64,000 bases of DNA, from assembly GCF_001540865.1 (NCBI RefSeq), contig NC_033621.1, positions 14,483,220 to 14,547,219 of the forward strand, read 5' to 3'. Within the stretch, counting starts at the first letter, position 1. Each line of letters begins with the position of its first letter. The translations under genes were made by a program, and so were the position numbers. This document shows positions 11,217 to 23,164 of this stretch, in pieces. This stretch comes from Ananas comosus (Eukaryota; Streptophyta; Magnoliopsida; Poales; Bromeliaceae). The notes beneath the pieces are model-generated. The model was given only the letters and a program-made list of their open reading frames with translations, made no database searches and was not told where the DNA came from.

Positions 11217-11604
11217 ATCTAGAACAAAATTGATGTTATATTTGAATTTGTATTTTAAAAATTTAGGTTTAATATAATATATTTTGAAATATTGAAAAAA
11301 GAAATAATTGTTTCGGGTTCAAATTTTCGGGTTCGGGTTCGGGTTCGGGTTTCAGATTTTTGATCGGGTTCGGGTTTGGATATGGATTTTTAAAATCCGT
11401 CGGGTTCGGATTCGGGTTCGGGTCTCGGGTTTGGAGTAAGGTTCGGGTTCGGGTTTTTAAAAATCCGCCCCGAATCCGACCAGTTGATATCTCTAATTCT
11501 GACAAGCAAAATCAGATTTTTCAACACTTGTACCCAATGCTTTACTGAGCCCAAAATTATCTTTGGCTCAGAATCACTTTTCAGAAGCCGGGCCACATGC
11601 CCCC

Positions 11605-12691
11605 TTGGTGTCTTGTTGATAAAGCTCTACGCTAGAAGGTGCTATAATGGTTAAATATAAAACTATTTAAATATTATTTATTACTAATTTAAATTTTTGG
11701 AGATTAATAATTATTTCATATAATATCAGATTAGGAGATTCTGAATTTCAATCATGTCAGACTTGTAGCATAATTGATTTTTTATTATTTAATTTAATTT
11801 CACATCATGGGCCTAACAAAATAATCTCGAGCCTAACTGTGACGAAAATTGTTAAATATAAAAATATTTAATACTGTTATTTTTGAAAAATAAATACTTA
11901 TTGGACAGTTGTCATTAAAATTTAGGGATAAATAACCAAACAAGCGAATTTGATATATTGGATGAGAATTTGAAAAGAATATTAATTTCAATGAAGGGTC
12001 AAAGTAAAACTTTTGCTACCCAATTTACCCCTTTGCTTTTGTCAATCCCCATGCAGCAGGTGACTTGAATTCTAATGAGAATTAATGTTAGCTCCACTTG
12101 CTCTGTCCTTAACAGCTGTGTCGGCTCTTGTTCTTTTCCACATATTATTAACTCTCAAATACCCACCGTCTCTAAAGCAAATGATAAAAGACTCAGATAA
12201 TTGGTACTCAATATCATAAGTTAGAATCCTAATTGATTTACATTTCTAGTTAAGTTTAAAAATATAAAAAAAAAGAAAAGAAAGGAAAAGAGAGTAATAT
12301 ATGTTTTATAATAAATTTTACAAACTACAAAATAATAGGATGATAAATTGTTATATTTCATCTTCACGAAGATTGTAAAATATACTACTTTGATCGTCTT
12401 TATGGTAAAATAAAATTAAAACAACAGAATAATAAAGTGCAAAGTTGTTAAAGAAAAGTGCGAGACAGTAAAAACATGCAAAAAAAAAAAAAAAAAAATT
12501 AAAGCTTACTGTAAACATAATAAGGGATGCACGTACGAGGACTCTCTAAGTTTAGGTTTGCCGAAATACACTCTAAACTTTCAATTTTACTAAATTCAAC
12601 AGTCACACTGGCAGTGTATATCTATTATTGATGATGCTACAAAGCTTCAAAATACAAAAGAAGCTATTTCTATTCTCAGGGATGAAACTAA
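11605..12691. other. AT-rich intergenic DNA
   Basis: No open frame or element end that I can support. An A run (12480-12498) and scattered AT-rich words are present. Confidence 0.5.
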
Positions 12692-13209
12692 GGGTGCGTT
12701 TGGTTCAGATTATCCTAACAGGATTACAGATAATTCTGTCAGGATTACTATTTTTGGTTCATCTGGTATATAATCTGGTTAGTAATGTAGCATTACAAAC
12801 GGTACAGAATTACACAAAAAATATTACCGAGAGTGGGGTGTGTATCTTGGATTACTGGCTGCCAGTAATATTACATATTATGCAAAATGACAATTTTACC
12901 CCTTTAACTTTCGAAACTCTTTCAATACGTCATTTTAAAAAATTTAATTTAAAGTTTTAAATTGTGAACTTTTAAAATTTAAATTTAAATTTTTAATTTT
13001 TAATTTTTAAATTTTAAATTTTAATTTTTTAAACTTCAAATTCAAATTTTAAATTTTAAATTTTAAATTTAAATTTTAGATTTCAAATTTCAGATTTCAG
13101 ATTTTAAATTTCAAATTTTAAATTTTAAACTTCAAACCATTTGAAATCTAAGATATCTGGATATATTAAAATACTCTGTAATATTACATAACTCGAACCA
13201 AACGCGCCC
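12692..13209. mobile_element. PIF/Tourist-like MITE
   Basis: The ends GGGTGCGTTTGGTTC and GAACCAAACGCGCCC are inverted copies with one mismatch. The flanks are TAA and TGA, one base off a PIF/Harbinger three-base duplication. The interior 12955-13130 is a run of AAATTTTAAATTT words. An open frame at 12628-12960 crosses the element edge and has no domain. Confidence 0.75.
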
Positions 13210-13763
13210 TGAAGTATTATGATTGAATAATAAGGTGAATTTATTTTCAATTTTTCAAGTAATAGAACAAAATTAATAGCTGGTTTCACTGCATTCTAAA
13301 CTTTGACAAGGTCGCATGAAAAATATTATTAACTCTGTTTGTTTCACCGAAAATAAAGTTCAGATTAAAATAAACTTTAAATAATATAAAAATAGAAATG
13401 GATTAATATTTTATTAACTTTTTCTCACTTTTTTTTTTTCGTAGTTGACTTCGGTCACGTTTTTTTGGAGAACTTGAATTTCCACGGAAGGTAAAAAGGT
13501 TATGATAAATCAAACATCATGAGTGGACATATGCAATCGAAAACTATTTTATTCTCTTTCTTTTGGGTGAAACAAATATGCTTTAGAGGGGCTAACTGAA
13601 TTATTTAATAAAATTTGCAAAAAAAATCCAATTGCCACTATTAAAGGTATGTGTTTTATTTATTTATTTATTTTTTTGCAAATAATGATGCACACAGCTA
13701 ATTCGGTGCTATAGGCACATGTGGGATTGTTAACAACAAACACATTGCTTACAATGACAAGTC
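13210..13763. other. AT-rich intergenic DNA
   Basis: Nothing recognisable. Confidence 0.5.
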
Positions 13764-14515
13764 TAGGGCTGGCAAACGAGCGAGCCGGCTCGCGTTCGAC
13801 TCGTGTTCGGCTCGATATTCGGCTCGCTCGAGCTCGACTCGAAATTAAATGAGCAGAGCTTGAAGAAAATAAAATGCTCGAAATTCATTTCAAGCCGAGC
13901 TTGAGTATTACTCGGCTCGTTCGAATTAGGCTCGAAAAGCTCGAAAGCTCGAAAAAATATACATATAATATTTATAAATATAATGTATTTTAATTATATA
14001 TGGATTTTAATTTAATTTGGGCCATTATTATTGACCCATAAAATAAACTCAACAAGTACAACTGTGCAATTGAGCCCAACTCTAAATTACATAACACACT
14101 ATCTCTTTCAGACTTTCATTGTTGCACATAACTCTAAAACATGAAAACATTCAAATTTTCAAATCTCTAATTTTTTCTCCCCCCTCTCTCTCTCTCTATC
14201 TCTCTGACCCTCACCTAGTCAGACAGTCACCCTAACTTACATTTCTTACAATTATTTTGTATTTTGAACTATTGAACATGTTGCATCAAATTATAGATAA
14301 TGTTTTATAAAATTAAACTATTGATTATATAATGTCGAGAATTTCAATCGGCTCATTTAGAGCTTGAGCTTGACTCGACTCGAAATTAGGCTCGCTCGAG
14401 CTCGGCTCGAATTAATTTCAAGCCGAACTTGAGTCTAGATTTAGGCTCGAAATTAATTTCAAGCCGAATTTGAGCTGACATAAGCTCGCTCGAGCTCGGC
14501 TCGTTTCCACCCCTA
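13764..14515. mobile_element. hAT-type MITE rich in GCTCG words
   Basis: The ends TAGGGCTGGCAAACGAGC and GCTCGTTTCCACCCCTA are inverted partners. Flanks are GACAAGTC (13756-13763) and GACAAGTG (14516-14523), 7 of 8, the size of a hAT duplication. Both arms are built of CTCGAGCTCGGCTCG words around an AT-rich core. A second copy of the family is at 55907-57343. Confidence 0.85.
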
Positions 14516-14880
14516 GACAAGTGTCAATCGATGGGAGCTCACACTGTTTGTCAAATGAGTCTTACTGCAGAGCATGTCATGATGATGAGTTCTCCCTACT
14601 TAATCCGGGGCCCACCACCATGTTGCTACCCAGTGCAACCACCTGGTGCCAGGCGCGCGCGTGGTCCCTCCTCTTCTGGTTATGCCAAATTCAGAATTGG
14701 GTTGTTCAAAAATAGTTGCCGATAGGGATAGGGATTGCAAACGGGGCAGATCCAGGGGGGGACGGAAGACTCTGCAAGTCTCTGGACCCGCTGATACTGA
14801 ATCCGGCTCGCCCTTTCTCTAGCCTCTATGACAGAGTGAAAAATATAACTTGTCTCGTCTAAGAATTTATATTTCACACC
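14516..14880. other. Spacer, mixed composition
   Basis: Short frames only. GC is higher around 14600-14770 but no domain is visible. Confidence 0.4.
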
Positions 14881-15033
14881 GATCGTGCCCAGTGCAGGTG
14901 GCAAAGAATTTGATGATTTGTATTCGAGGTTCCGAATTTGAATCTTAGTTAATTCACATTTTCAACTAAATTTATTTTTAAATAAAATATATGAAACGAG
15001 TAACATGCTGCCTATCTTTCTCAAAAAAAAAAA
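14881..15033 (+). mobile_element. tRNA-derived SINE, copy 1
   Basis: It shares about 140 bp with four other copies in the window: an A-box-like GTGCAGGTGG followed by a degenerate B-box region (CGAATTTGAATC), a common body (CTAAATTTATTTTTAAATAA) and an A-rich tail. This is the most diverged copy. I find no clear target duplication. Confidence 0.7.
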
Positions 15034-15690
15034 CTTGTGTTTCATCTGAGCTAAGGCCTTCTTTGGTCGTATTATTTTTTAAAATATTAATTCTATAATA
15101 TTTTAATGTATTAGAGAAAATTTTTCCTTTTATTGGTTATTTTACAATATATTCGATTAAATGGATATTAAAATAAAAAAAAAATTAATGTGCCAAATAA
15201 AAAAATGATTGTTTTTGGATGAAGATGGTGTTAGCAATAACATTGCTCTTTGTTTAAGAAAAATTCTACTTGTACATTTTAGAGGGATGTAGATCTTACA
15301 TTTTTCATTTTAAGATTTATAAAATCCTAACCGGTTTCAGTTTGTTTTTATAAAAAAGTTCATGTGAAAAATATAAAATAATGGCTCAGAATGAAAAGGT
15401 ATAAGATTTACACGTTACTTTGGAAAAAGGTGTAACAATAGTGTTGCTCTTTATTTTTCAAAAAATTATTTTTAGATTTTTATTTTTATTTTTTACTAAA
15501 TAAAGATTTTGGGATGAAAAGATAGGAAGTAATCAACTATGGGCTCCTACATTTTTTATAACAAAAGTATTTTTTTTATTTTTACTCAAAGTTAAATTTA
15601 AATTTTTATTATTTTAATTAAAAAATAAAAATATAATAGAGTATCATAAAATCATCTCTCTTAAATCACACTTATTTTAGAAAGAAATCA
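15034..15690. other. AT-rich intergenic DNA
   Basis: Repeated T-rich phrases; no element ends or coding signal supported. Confidence 0.5.
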
Positions 15691-15971
15691 TTTGAGGCAA
15701 GTTATGATAAGTAATCGAACATTTATGCATTGTTACCGATACCGCTTGCCACGTTACGTTCCGCCTCTCAAGTCTCGTGGGCACCGCGCTCCACGAATTC
15801 TCCCTTGGTGTGCCTTACTTAACGAGCCTAAGAAATCAGGGGCGCGGAGTGCCACAGCAAAGCGAGGGTTAGGTGGACGGTCGAGAGCACGAGGTGTGGG
15901 CTTTCTCGCTAGGAGTGATGGGACACGAGGGGCGTACGAGTTGGATGCGAAGCACAGAGGTGCGAAGTATT
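15691..15971. other. GC-rich fragment, probably retroelement debris
   Basis: The composition jumps from AT-rich to about half GC. A 169-codon open frame (15692-16201) runs through here into LTR sequence; it has no domain and the frame ends inside an LTR fragment, so I do not call a gene. Confidence 0.35.
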
Positions 15972-16235
15972 ATCACGCCCCGGGACCGCCTATTTGGTCG
16001 GTTCAGGCACGTGCACAGATCGCCGAACGGACAGAATTTTTCCTATCCGCCGAAGGCTCCACAGAACAAGTACATCGAATTTTCACTCAGAAAAAACAGC
16101 ATAATACAGTTTTGCACGAGGGCATATCACAAGAGCAAGAATGTAATTTTGGAAATGGGAATGTAATTGTATTTGGAGGAATCATTCATGTATTAATGTA
16201 AAGTTGAATTGTGTGTAAACTGTGAATATTCCAAT
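15972..16235 (-). repeat. Gypsy LTR end fragment
   Basis: Read on the minus strand it ends ...CGGTCCCGGGGCGTGATA, nearly the same terminus as the LTRs at 49 and 60784. It is cut at 16235, where a different gypsy element begins in the opposite orientation. Confidence 0.55.
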
Positions 16236-16512
16236 GTTGTAGCCAGTGGCATACAGGATTGCTCTATCCCTACGACTGGCCGGTATTCATGATGTATTCC
16301 ACGTCTCGGCGTTGAGGAGATACGTATTTGATCCCTCACACGTGATTGACTTCACTCTACTTGAACTTGACCAGGATCTGAGGTACGAGAAGCGACCGGT
16401 GCGGATTCTTGCTGGAGAGACGAAAGAATTGCGCAACCGGATCATCCCATACGTAAAAGTGCAATGGAGTAATCACGAGAAGTGTGAGGCGACTTGGGAG
16501 CCGGAACGGTGA
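16236..16512 (+). pseudogene. Integrase C-terminus with chromodomain-like end (gypsy pol 3' end)
   Basis: An open frame from 16246 to a TGA at 16510 encodes the last about 90 residues of a gypsy pol. It shows the plant integrase C-terminal phrase DVFHVSALRRYV and the tail motif KVQW..HEKCEATWEPE, typical of chromovirus integrases. It is the only coding part left of a 5'-truncated element; upstream it abuts an unrelated LTR fragment at about 16235. Unlike pol at 2024-4905 it has no stops, so this element is younger or was cut recently. Confidence 0.85.
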
Positions 16513-16579
16513 TGCAGGAGTTCTACTCCTACTTGTTTGAGGCTCAGGGTTGAGATATGTTTCTAAGTTTCGAGGACAA

Positions 16580-16600
16580 AATTTTTTGTAGTGGGGAGGA
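16580..16600 (+). other. Polypurine tract of the truncated gypsy element
   Basis: The sequence ATTTTTTGTAGTGGGGAGGA ends at the LTR start at 16601; the GTGGGGAGGA part is the plus-strand primer. The preceding TTTCGAGGACAAAATT is a common end phrase of these elements. Confidence 0.75.
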
Positions 16601-17074
16601 TGTAGTGTCTCTGGTGTTTAGCGGTCGGTATAATTTCAGCATCTGAGACTTGTCGATACGTCTGGGGAGTGTCGCAACAAGTTGGAGTCGTTTGGCACGA
16701 AATGGATGCAAAACAGACTCAGCGCAGAGCGAGAGTGGAGTTTTGACACTGAAATCTGCAAAGTGCAGGATTTCAGTATTGAGTACCGGTACCTGGGGAG
16801 AAGTACTGGTACCTCAGTGTGTTAGCAGAACTGGATGCTCTCGATTTGCGTAAATCTGCTGCTGAGTACCGGTACCTGTTGTAGAGTACCCGTACCGAGC
16901 TCGGGTACCAGTACTGCATCGGGCTGGTACCGGTACCCAGCGTGCAAGACCGCAAGTTGAGGGGTCGAGTACCGGTATTCAAGTGGGGTACCGGTACTCC
17001 AGCTGTATTTTTGAGTAGGTAAGGGATATTTTGGTCTTTTGAAGAGGCCTTCAACCCAACCTTATTCTCAGCCT

Positions 17075-17088
17075 TTATATATATGTGT
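17075..17088 (+). promoter_or_regulatory. TATA region of the LTR
   Basis: TTTATATATATGTG followed by a CT-rich leader (17120-17140), the normal layout at the U3/R border. Confidence 0.5.
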
Positions 17089-17937
17089 AGAGAGTTCAGA
17101 GAGGAGAATTTCTTTGCTGCTTCCTCTCTCTCTCTCTAGTTTTGGACGTCGTTCGTGGTGGAGGTCGCGGCTTGAGCTCGAGTGATTTTCGATGTTGCTT
17201 CGGAGGGCCGTTCGAGCGCGTGGGCATCGCAGTTGCGCCGTTGGAGTCCGGGTGAGCGGGTAGATTTTCCCTTTTCGACTTCTTGCTGTTATTGGACGAG
17301 CTTTTCGAGGTGGGTTAATGTTTACCGAAATCGTCGAATTTCCTCCTAAGTCAGAATTTTTGTCAGCATGTATGTTTTTGTGTAGTATCATGTTTAGAAG
17401 ATCAATTCATCGATTTGCATAGTTTTTATGGAATCTGAGTTTAGAGCCTTAAATTCTAGAATTATTTTTACATGTTGGACTTGGAATTGACTTAGGAGAA
17501 AACCAATAAACTCTACACTGTCATTTCTAAACAGTTACCAGATTTAGCTTTAGGAGTTATTATTATTTTGTATCGCCGCTATTAGTGCAAGGTAGATACC
17601 TAGATTAGTGTAGCTGGAGTTTACGCTTGTGCTAGGAGGCTGAGCTCGTTTTACAGTTATGTGTAGACTGTTTCGTACTGTCGGGTGCTGTTGCAGTTAA
17701 CGATGGACCCAGATTCCGTATCTTGCATCAGATTGTGCCAAAAGCACGTGATCTTTGGTTGTTAAACCAGTGAGACTTTTTTCATTGACTACAGCCTGTG
17801 AGAGCCTGATTGAGCTCGGCAGAGATACGCTTGCATACTCGGTTGGGTCGTTCCCATAAGTGCCGTTCCGGAGTGAGACTTTTACTTGCGTTGTATTGCA
17901 GCCGTCCTGGTTTGGACCGTTTGCTTAGACCGACCAC

Positions 17938-19713
17938 TGTTAGAAAATTGCGTACGGTAAAAACGCAGCGGAAAAAGAAATCAAACAAATTTGATTTTTG
18001 AAAACTCTCGAGATCAAATCTCAAAACCACGCAATTAGGATCCCTTATGTTCTTTAAGATTAACGGAGAAAAGTAAGATCGAATCATTACCTTTTCGCGG
18101 ATAAATCCTTACCTCAATTTGATGATCGTGGAATCGGGTTCTCTTGAAGCCGCACACGCGTCCGGCCTCTATAGGTATCCACACGAGGTTCTTGATTTGA
18201 TCGATGTCCTCACCGGGGTGCTAGCTCCCTTGCAAAAGGACGTCTTTCTTGCTAGAAGATGGAAGAGAGAAGAGAGGATAGATGACGGCTTGGGTTTTCT
18301 AAAAACTCCCGTATATTATATATAGGAATATAATCCTATTCCTAATAATATAATGACAATTAAGGATAAGTATAAATCTAGATTTAAATTTATCTTTTCC
18401 TTAATTGGTTAGATCGATCAAATCCTAATTTGATTCGACTTGAATTTTATATTAATTTGATCTTATCAAATTAATAATGCAACATTTGCACATAAGTCCT
18501 CTTATAATTTACTAACTATTAGTAAGTCCTCTCTTGTAACATTTACACTTTAATACCACTAATTTGTAACAATTACAAATTAGTCCAATTATCAACATAT
18601 TGACAATTAGGTCCTCCGGCGATTCAATAATCGCGATCTAGCTATCCGATCAATCACAACCTCTTATGTGTGTGACCCCATAGGTTCTATTCTATCTGGT
18701 AGTGAGATATATTTTGATCACTATCAACAATATCACTGAAACTCCTTTCAGTGGATCGGAACAATTCCAACTCAGCCCAATGAGAATTATCGATCATCTA
18801 GATAATTCTCATGAGTCTCACAATCCACCAGTGACGCCTAGCAGCATGTAGTGGCATTCCAGTAGAATGGAATACTGAACCTCTTGGTGCAGTTACCGTG
18901 TGATACAATCCTTCTATCATGAGTCCCGACTAGACGGAGGTTATGGAATAACTCGTCAAACCCCATCGTCTGTCATATGTTAAATTTATTCGACTCGAGT
19001 TTCTAATATCGGAAACCCTTTTCCGCTATTTATTCTGCCCTGGCCAAGGTCTTCTAAACTCGGTCTCATAAATCACATAGGACTAACACCCCTATCTACC
19101 AAGGGAGATAGATTCCATCTGAGTGCGCACCCTATTCCTACAATGAACCTACTGCAGCCAACATGCACCGCAAGGACCCGAATGGCTAGGGACCAAGTGT
19201 ATGTACAGTCAAACTACAGTAACCTCATTGTGAATAGCCGAGGCACCGCAGGTCAAAGGACCAGTCACACTACTGCAACAATTGAGTAAGTCACTGACGA
19301 GTGAGTAGACATCCAAGTGACTTCTCGCGTTGGTCACGCTCGGTACCCTTGTTCTCTAACAACCACCTGCATATTCGCTTCAGTGTCCCCACACTGTCGA
19401 CTCGAGACTCGTCTACCCAAAAGGGAAGCGACCTATGCACTAATCTCACCGGATCAATCACCGTCCCCGTGATGATCCATTGATCGGGAGCATTTAGGAA
19501 TTAATCACCAATGACACATGTCTCAAATTCTCAACTCTTGAGAATATATGTCATCATCTTATTAATTCCTTGGACGATTCATGGACACATACACAATATG
19601 AATGAAAATAAAAACCCAAAGTTATTCATAATATTTTAAAATCAAATACAAAATTATGTCCTAGAAAGAATACATGTGTCGGCCTGGTTGGCTTCTAGGG
19701 CATACATCTAACA
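17938..19713 (-). mobile_element. Solo LTR inside the gypsy LTR
   Basis: The ends are TGTTAGA and TCTAACA, perfect 7-base inverted repeats. On the minus strand a TATA region (CTATATATAATATACG, near 18326-18311) is followed by a CT-rich leader with a splice-donor-like GAGGTAAGGAT, and the LTR ends ...CGCAATTTTCTAACA, so transcription is leftward. There is no internal domain. Flanks ACCAC and CCATC do not form an exact 5-bp duplication (ACCAC/ACCAT if shifted by one base). Probably a Copia-type LTR. Confidence 0.7.
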
Positions 19714-20200
19714 CCATCCCCGTGGGTGGTGTACGATGCGGTTTGGTTACAGATAGGGTGGGCCCATTTGGGCAGTCCCAGTAAGATTGGGTCAGTATGA
19801 TGCATAGTTATATCTGCAGATAGATTGTATTAGTTAGCGATAGTATAATGACATGTAGCTGTAGAGTTCTTTCCAGCTTTCTTTACTATCCTTTGTGCAT
19901 ATTTCTGTAAACTTACTGGGTGGGCCGTTGAGGTCGGTGGCGGTACCCACTGAGAACTATTCTGTTTTGCAGTAGTTCTCACACCTAATTGCTGACCCCC
20001 TTTTTATAGAGTCTTCGTCTGCGGTTGCTGCTATTGCGAATTCGGACCGTGGGAAGGGAGTTGCGAGCTAGATCCCTACCAGTCTTATCGTCGTGCTAGA
20101 GGAGTACCATCTAGAGATAGTTTTGGAGTTTTCTTTGTACATACGTTATGTTGTCGTTGATAGATTATTTCATATGATTTTACATATGGATAGATTTTCT

Positions 20201-20760
20201 TTCATATGGATTTACATATGGATTGATTATTTCTTTGTACATATCTAAACTAATGATTTAAAACCTGAGTGGATACCCGAAATTTTCTTTGTACAAAGAA
20301 ATTTGATTGTTTGATTATTTGTACATATAATCTTAACAACCTGAAAATCCTAATAATTTATCCATAAATCCTAACAATCAAATAAAAATTCTAATAATCT
20401 ACCTATAATCCTAACAATCTCACTTTTTTCTATTTTCTATCTAACAACCTCACTTTTTCTTTTTTTTATATGATCTACATATAATTCTAACAAAAATGGT
20501 GAATCATTAACCACGCATTTCAGAAAAAAACCTACGTTATTCCGAAAAATCCTACGTGATTCCTACGTGGCGAAGAGAAAATTAATTTGTCAAATATAAA
20601 TTTGACAGAATTATTTTATAAATTATAAAATTTTAAAAAGTTATTTTGTAAAAAAAATCCTCCGGCCAATTTTAAAACTCCGAGAATGAGTTGGATTGGC
20701 AGTCCTATTACCGATTGATCATTCCCAATGGACACCGGGTGATCATTCCTAGTGGACTTA
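20201..20760. other. AT-rich spacer with short repeats
   Basis: ACATATGGATTGAT-like and ATCCTAACAATC-like phrases recur at 20160-20480; GATCATTCC..TGGA occurs twice at 20715-20756. No gene. Confidence 0.45.
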
Positions 20761-20984
20761 GGAGTGTTTGGTTTCAAAAATATATGAATAGCTATTTTTA
20801 AGAAAAAAATATTTTGTTCATAGGATTTATTTTTCGAATTAAAAATAAAAAAAAACACATTTTTTTATAAAATTTGAAAAGAAAAACTTCTATAAAATTA
20901 TTTTTTCTAAAAAGTATAAGTTTTAAAAGTATTTAGCTAGAAAATTAGTTTTTAAAATATTTTTCAAAAATCCAAACACCCTCC
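20761..20984. mobile_element. Short MITE, 224 bp
   Basis: The ends GGAGTGTTTGGTTTCAAAAA and TTTTTCAAAAATCCAAACAC then CCTCC are inverted partners. Interior AT-rich, non-coding. Flanks CTTA / TATC are not an exact duplication. Confidence 0.7.
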
Positions 20985-21570
20985 TATCAATGGTCGGCAA
21001 ATATCACACTGGGTACCATGAGAGGAGGAAGTCTACTACATAGTAGATACATCACATCATCTATATTCAGCTAATCGCAGTTGTTTTTTTAGAAAAAAGT
21101 ATAGTAAAATTAGTATGGGTAAATCTTAAGATATCGTTTGATTCAGAAATAAGATGTTCTTAGTTATTCCTAATATAGGTACAATTTTTGAAATAAGTAG
21201 GAATAAGATCAATTTTGCGTTTCAATAAAAATTAGATTGTTTTCGAAAATAAAAGAAAATAATGTTTGGATGGTTAGATTGGAATAATAAGAATAAAAAT
21301 AATTATAGTTTCAAAATAATAATATTTCAGCTAATTAATTAAGGTAAAAAATATTAATTTATTAATAGTTTAATTTTATTAATTAATTTATCATGAATAT
21401 GTTAAAGATATGCCTTCTTTTTTATTGATTTGGTTAATACACCGGATTTATGGAAAAATAGAAAGGATCCCATGAGGATTTATTTTGGTGGATCCTAATT
21501 TAAATTGGAATCCTAGGTGGACTAGGATTAGTTTTCCATATAATACTCTATATTCAATAATCATATTGAA

Positions 21571-22422
21571 CTAGTGTAGAGACCCGCGCGATACAGCGGA
21601 TAAACAATAGAAGCAAAATTTTAAACTTTTAATAAAATTTATATTTACAGCTTATTGATGTATAGGAAGCTATATCATGTTAAGTATAGTCAATTTGCAT
21701 GACTAAATTCAGCAGCTAAAAAAATAAAATTATAGTTAGAAGCTTATATAATTTTTTTTAAAATCATCAAAATACAGTAAGAGACATACAATTTTATCGT
21801 ATTATGTGCCTATTGAACATTCCATTGTGAAAGATAAAAAAGAGTTAGCTCCAATGCAGCTGAATCAACCCAGCGGACACTTATATGGGCCGCGGCTCGA
21901 CTTTGCGGGACGATACTTCTTGAAGGAGACAACGTTCTTTATATGTTCTTCTTCTTCTTCATCATTCTTATCATTTTTATTAACACAATGAGAGAGAGAG
22001 CTAGATGAGTATGGGGTGGGAGATTAGATGATGATATTCTTTTTTGCATGGAAAATAACAGGCCATGTAAAAGAGAGGGGGGCGGGGGATTAATAGAGGT
22101 GAGGAGTGGATTGGAATTACAAAGCCCACTCATTGATAGAATATGATGCATATAATTAAATATTGTATTTTGGATTAATTAATTATCATGATTTCAAAGA
22201 ACTGAGGAGGTTTGAGGGAGAAGAGGGAGAAATAGAAATAACCAATATTGAAGAGAAAAATAAGTAACGTATAAATTAAAGAGTGCATTGATTAAATGTT
22301 ATTGAATAGAGAGAAGGGGAGAGGAAAAGCCAAGATCATTGAATAGGAGGTGAGGTTGAAAGAAAACTTGCCACGTGGCAAAAACATTGGGAATTCATAT
22401 ATGTTAATAGATTAGAGTAGGA
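21571..22422 (-). mobile_element. Non-autonomous Helitron, copy 1
   Basis: On the minus strand it begins TCCTACTCTAATC after an A and ends with a GC-rich hairpin (CGCTGTATCGCGCGGG), then TCTCTACACTAG, followed by T. A start with TC, a hairpin about 10 bases before CTAG, insertion between A and T and no target duplication are the Helitron signature. 852 bp, no Rep/helicase. It shares interior blocks (CCACGTGGCA near its 5' end, CCGCGGCCCATATAA) with the copy ending at 40773. Confidence 0.85.
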
Positions 22423-23164
22423 TTGAGCCAAATCCCTCTCTATATATACATGCATGCCTATGCAACTGGTTGGAGAGGCGTCATGTGTGAGAAAATTAAT
22501 TAGCATCGGGCTAATTAATTCACAAGCTTCCGGAGGTGTACGGCAACAAGGAAGGGGAGTCGTGTAGAGGCCAAATTAATTAGCACCCCGGCGTCATGAA
22601 CCGTACGGTTCTTGGTGGTGCATGAGGCTTAATTAATTAGTATGCAGTGAAGCTAATTAATTAAGGTGGCCGGCTCTCTTCATGTATGGCCGTACGGTAG
22701 CAAGAGAAGGAGATGCGCGGTAGCACGCATGCGACGGATTGACGTTGGCGGCGGAGCGGCGGTTCTCAACCAATTGCCTGAGCGGTTCGGATTCTTCAAA
22801 GCAACGGCATAAAGGAATTTGGTTAGAGTTTTCTATACTTCTCTAATTTGGTCTTCTCGGTTTTACGAAAAGCTTTTTCGGTATTTTCTTAGAGTTTTCG
22901 TTGGAACAAGAAATGTGGAATTCACCATAAGATTCTTGGTTTTTATCCAGAGAAGACATAAGGTGTAAGTTTGTACTTCTATTTTTTCATATAGTGGAAT
23001 ACATCTCTCTCGCTCTCCCCGTGGACGTAGGCGATTGCCGAACCACGTAAATCTTGGTTTCTTCTTTCTGCATTTATTTCTTTTACCGTTCGTTCGGTGT
23101 TTTCTCTATTTTTCGTGCATCTTTGTTGGTAGCACATGACGGACGATCCATCCGGTTCCCAACA
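22423..23164 (+). other. Right part of the solo LTR (leader side)
   Basis: Repeated AATTAATTAG words occur at 22490-22660 and TACGG palindromic words at 22590-22700. No coding frame is supported. Confidence 0.4.

Larger units (their letters stand above)
10385..11495. mobile_element. hAT-type MITE with perfect 8-bp target duplication
   Basis: It is flanked by ATTCTGAC at 10377-10384 and again at 11496-11503 (8 of 8). The ends TAGGGATGTCAA... and ...GATATCTCTA are inverted partners with the TAGGG-type start of hAT elements. Next to each end lie repeated CCCGAACCCGA / TCGGGTTCGGG words, also inverted. A (TA)n tract and a foldback element occupy its centre. Confidence 0.85.
9528..11604. mobile_element. 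TIR element (MITE-like) split by a hAT-type MITE
   Basis: The ends are inverted copies: GGGGCCGTTTGGCTTGG... on the left and, read backwards, GGGGGCATGTGGCCCGG... on the right, both running into AAAGTGATTYT-like sequence. The inside (9670-10300) is almost pure A/T with reshuffled AAATTTAAATTT words. The hAT-type element at 10385-11495 interrupts it, leaving about 970 bp of host element. No convincing target duplication, so the superfamily is open. Confidence 0.6.
16601..20200 (+). repeat. 3' LTR of the truncated gypsy element, split by a solo LTR
   Basis: It begins TGTAGTGTCTC after the polypurine tract. The leader region follows TTTATATATATGTG at 17075-17088. A block with repeated GGTACCGGTAC words lies at 16785-17000. 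The LTR is interrupted at 17938-19713 and resumes with GTGGGTGGTGTACGATG. The right end is not clear; similarity of style fades near 20110-20230. Confidence 0.6.
21400..23164 (+). mobile_element. Solo LTR with perfect 5-bp target duplication, split by a Helitron
   Basis: The LTR starts TGTTAAAG and ends CCCAACA. GAATA stands just before (21395-21399) and just after (23165-23169). TATATATACATGC at 22440-22452 looks like its TATA region. Removing the Helitron leaves about 910 bp, a normal LTR size; no internal coding region or primer site follows, so it is a solo LTR, probably Copia-type. Confidence 0.85.

Noticed and set aside
12628..12960. Open frame of 110 codons
   Set aside because: It crosses the boundary of a MITE and has no domain.
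15692..16201. Open frame of 169 codons
   Set aside because: Runs across a junction into an LTR fragment, with no domain; upstream GC-rich DNA is probably retroelement debris.
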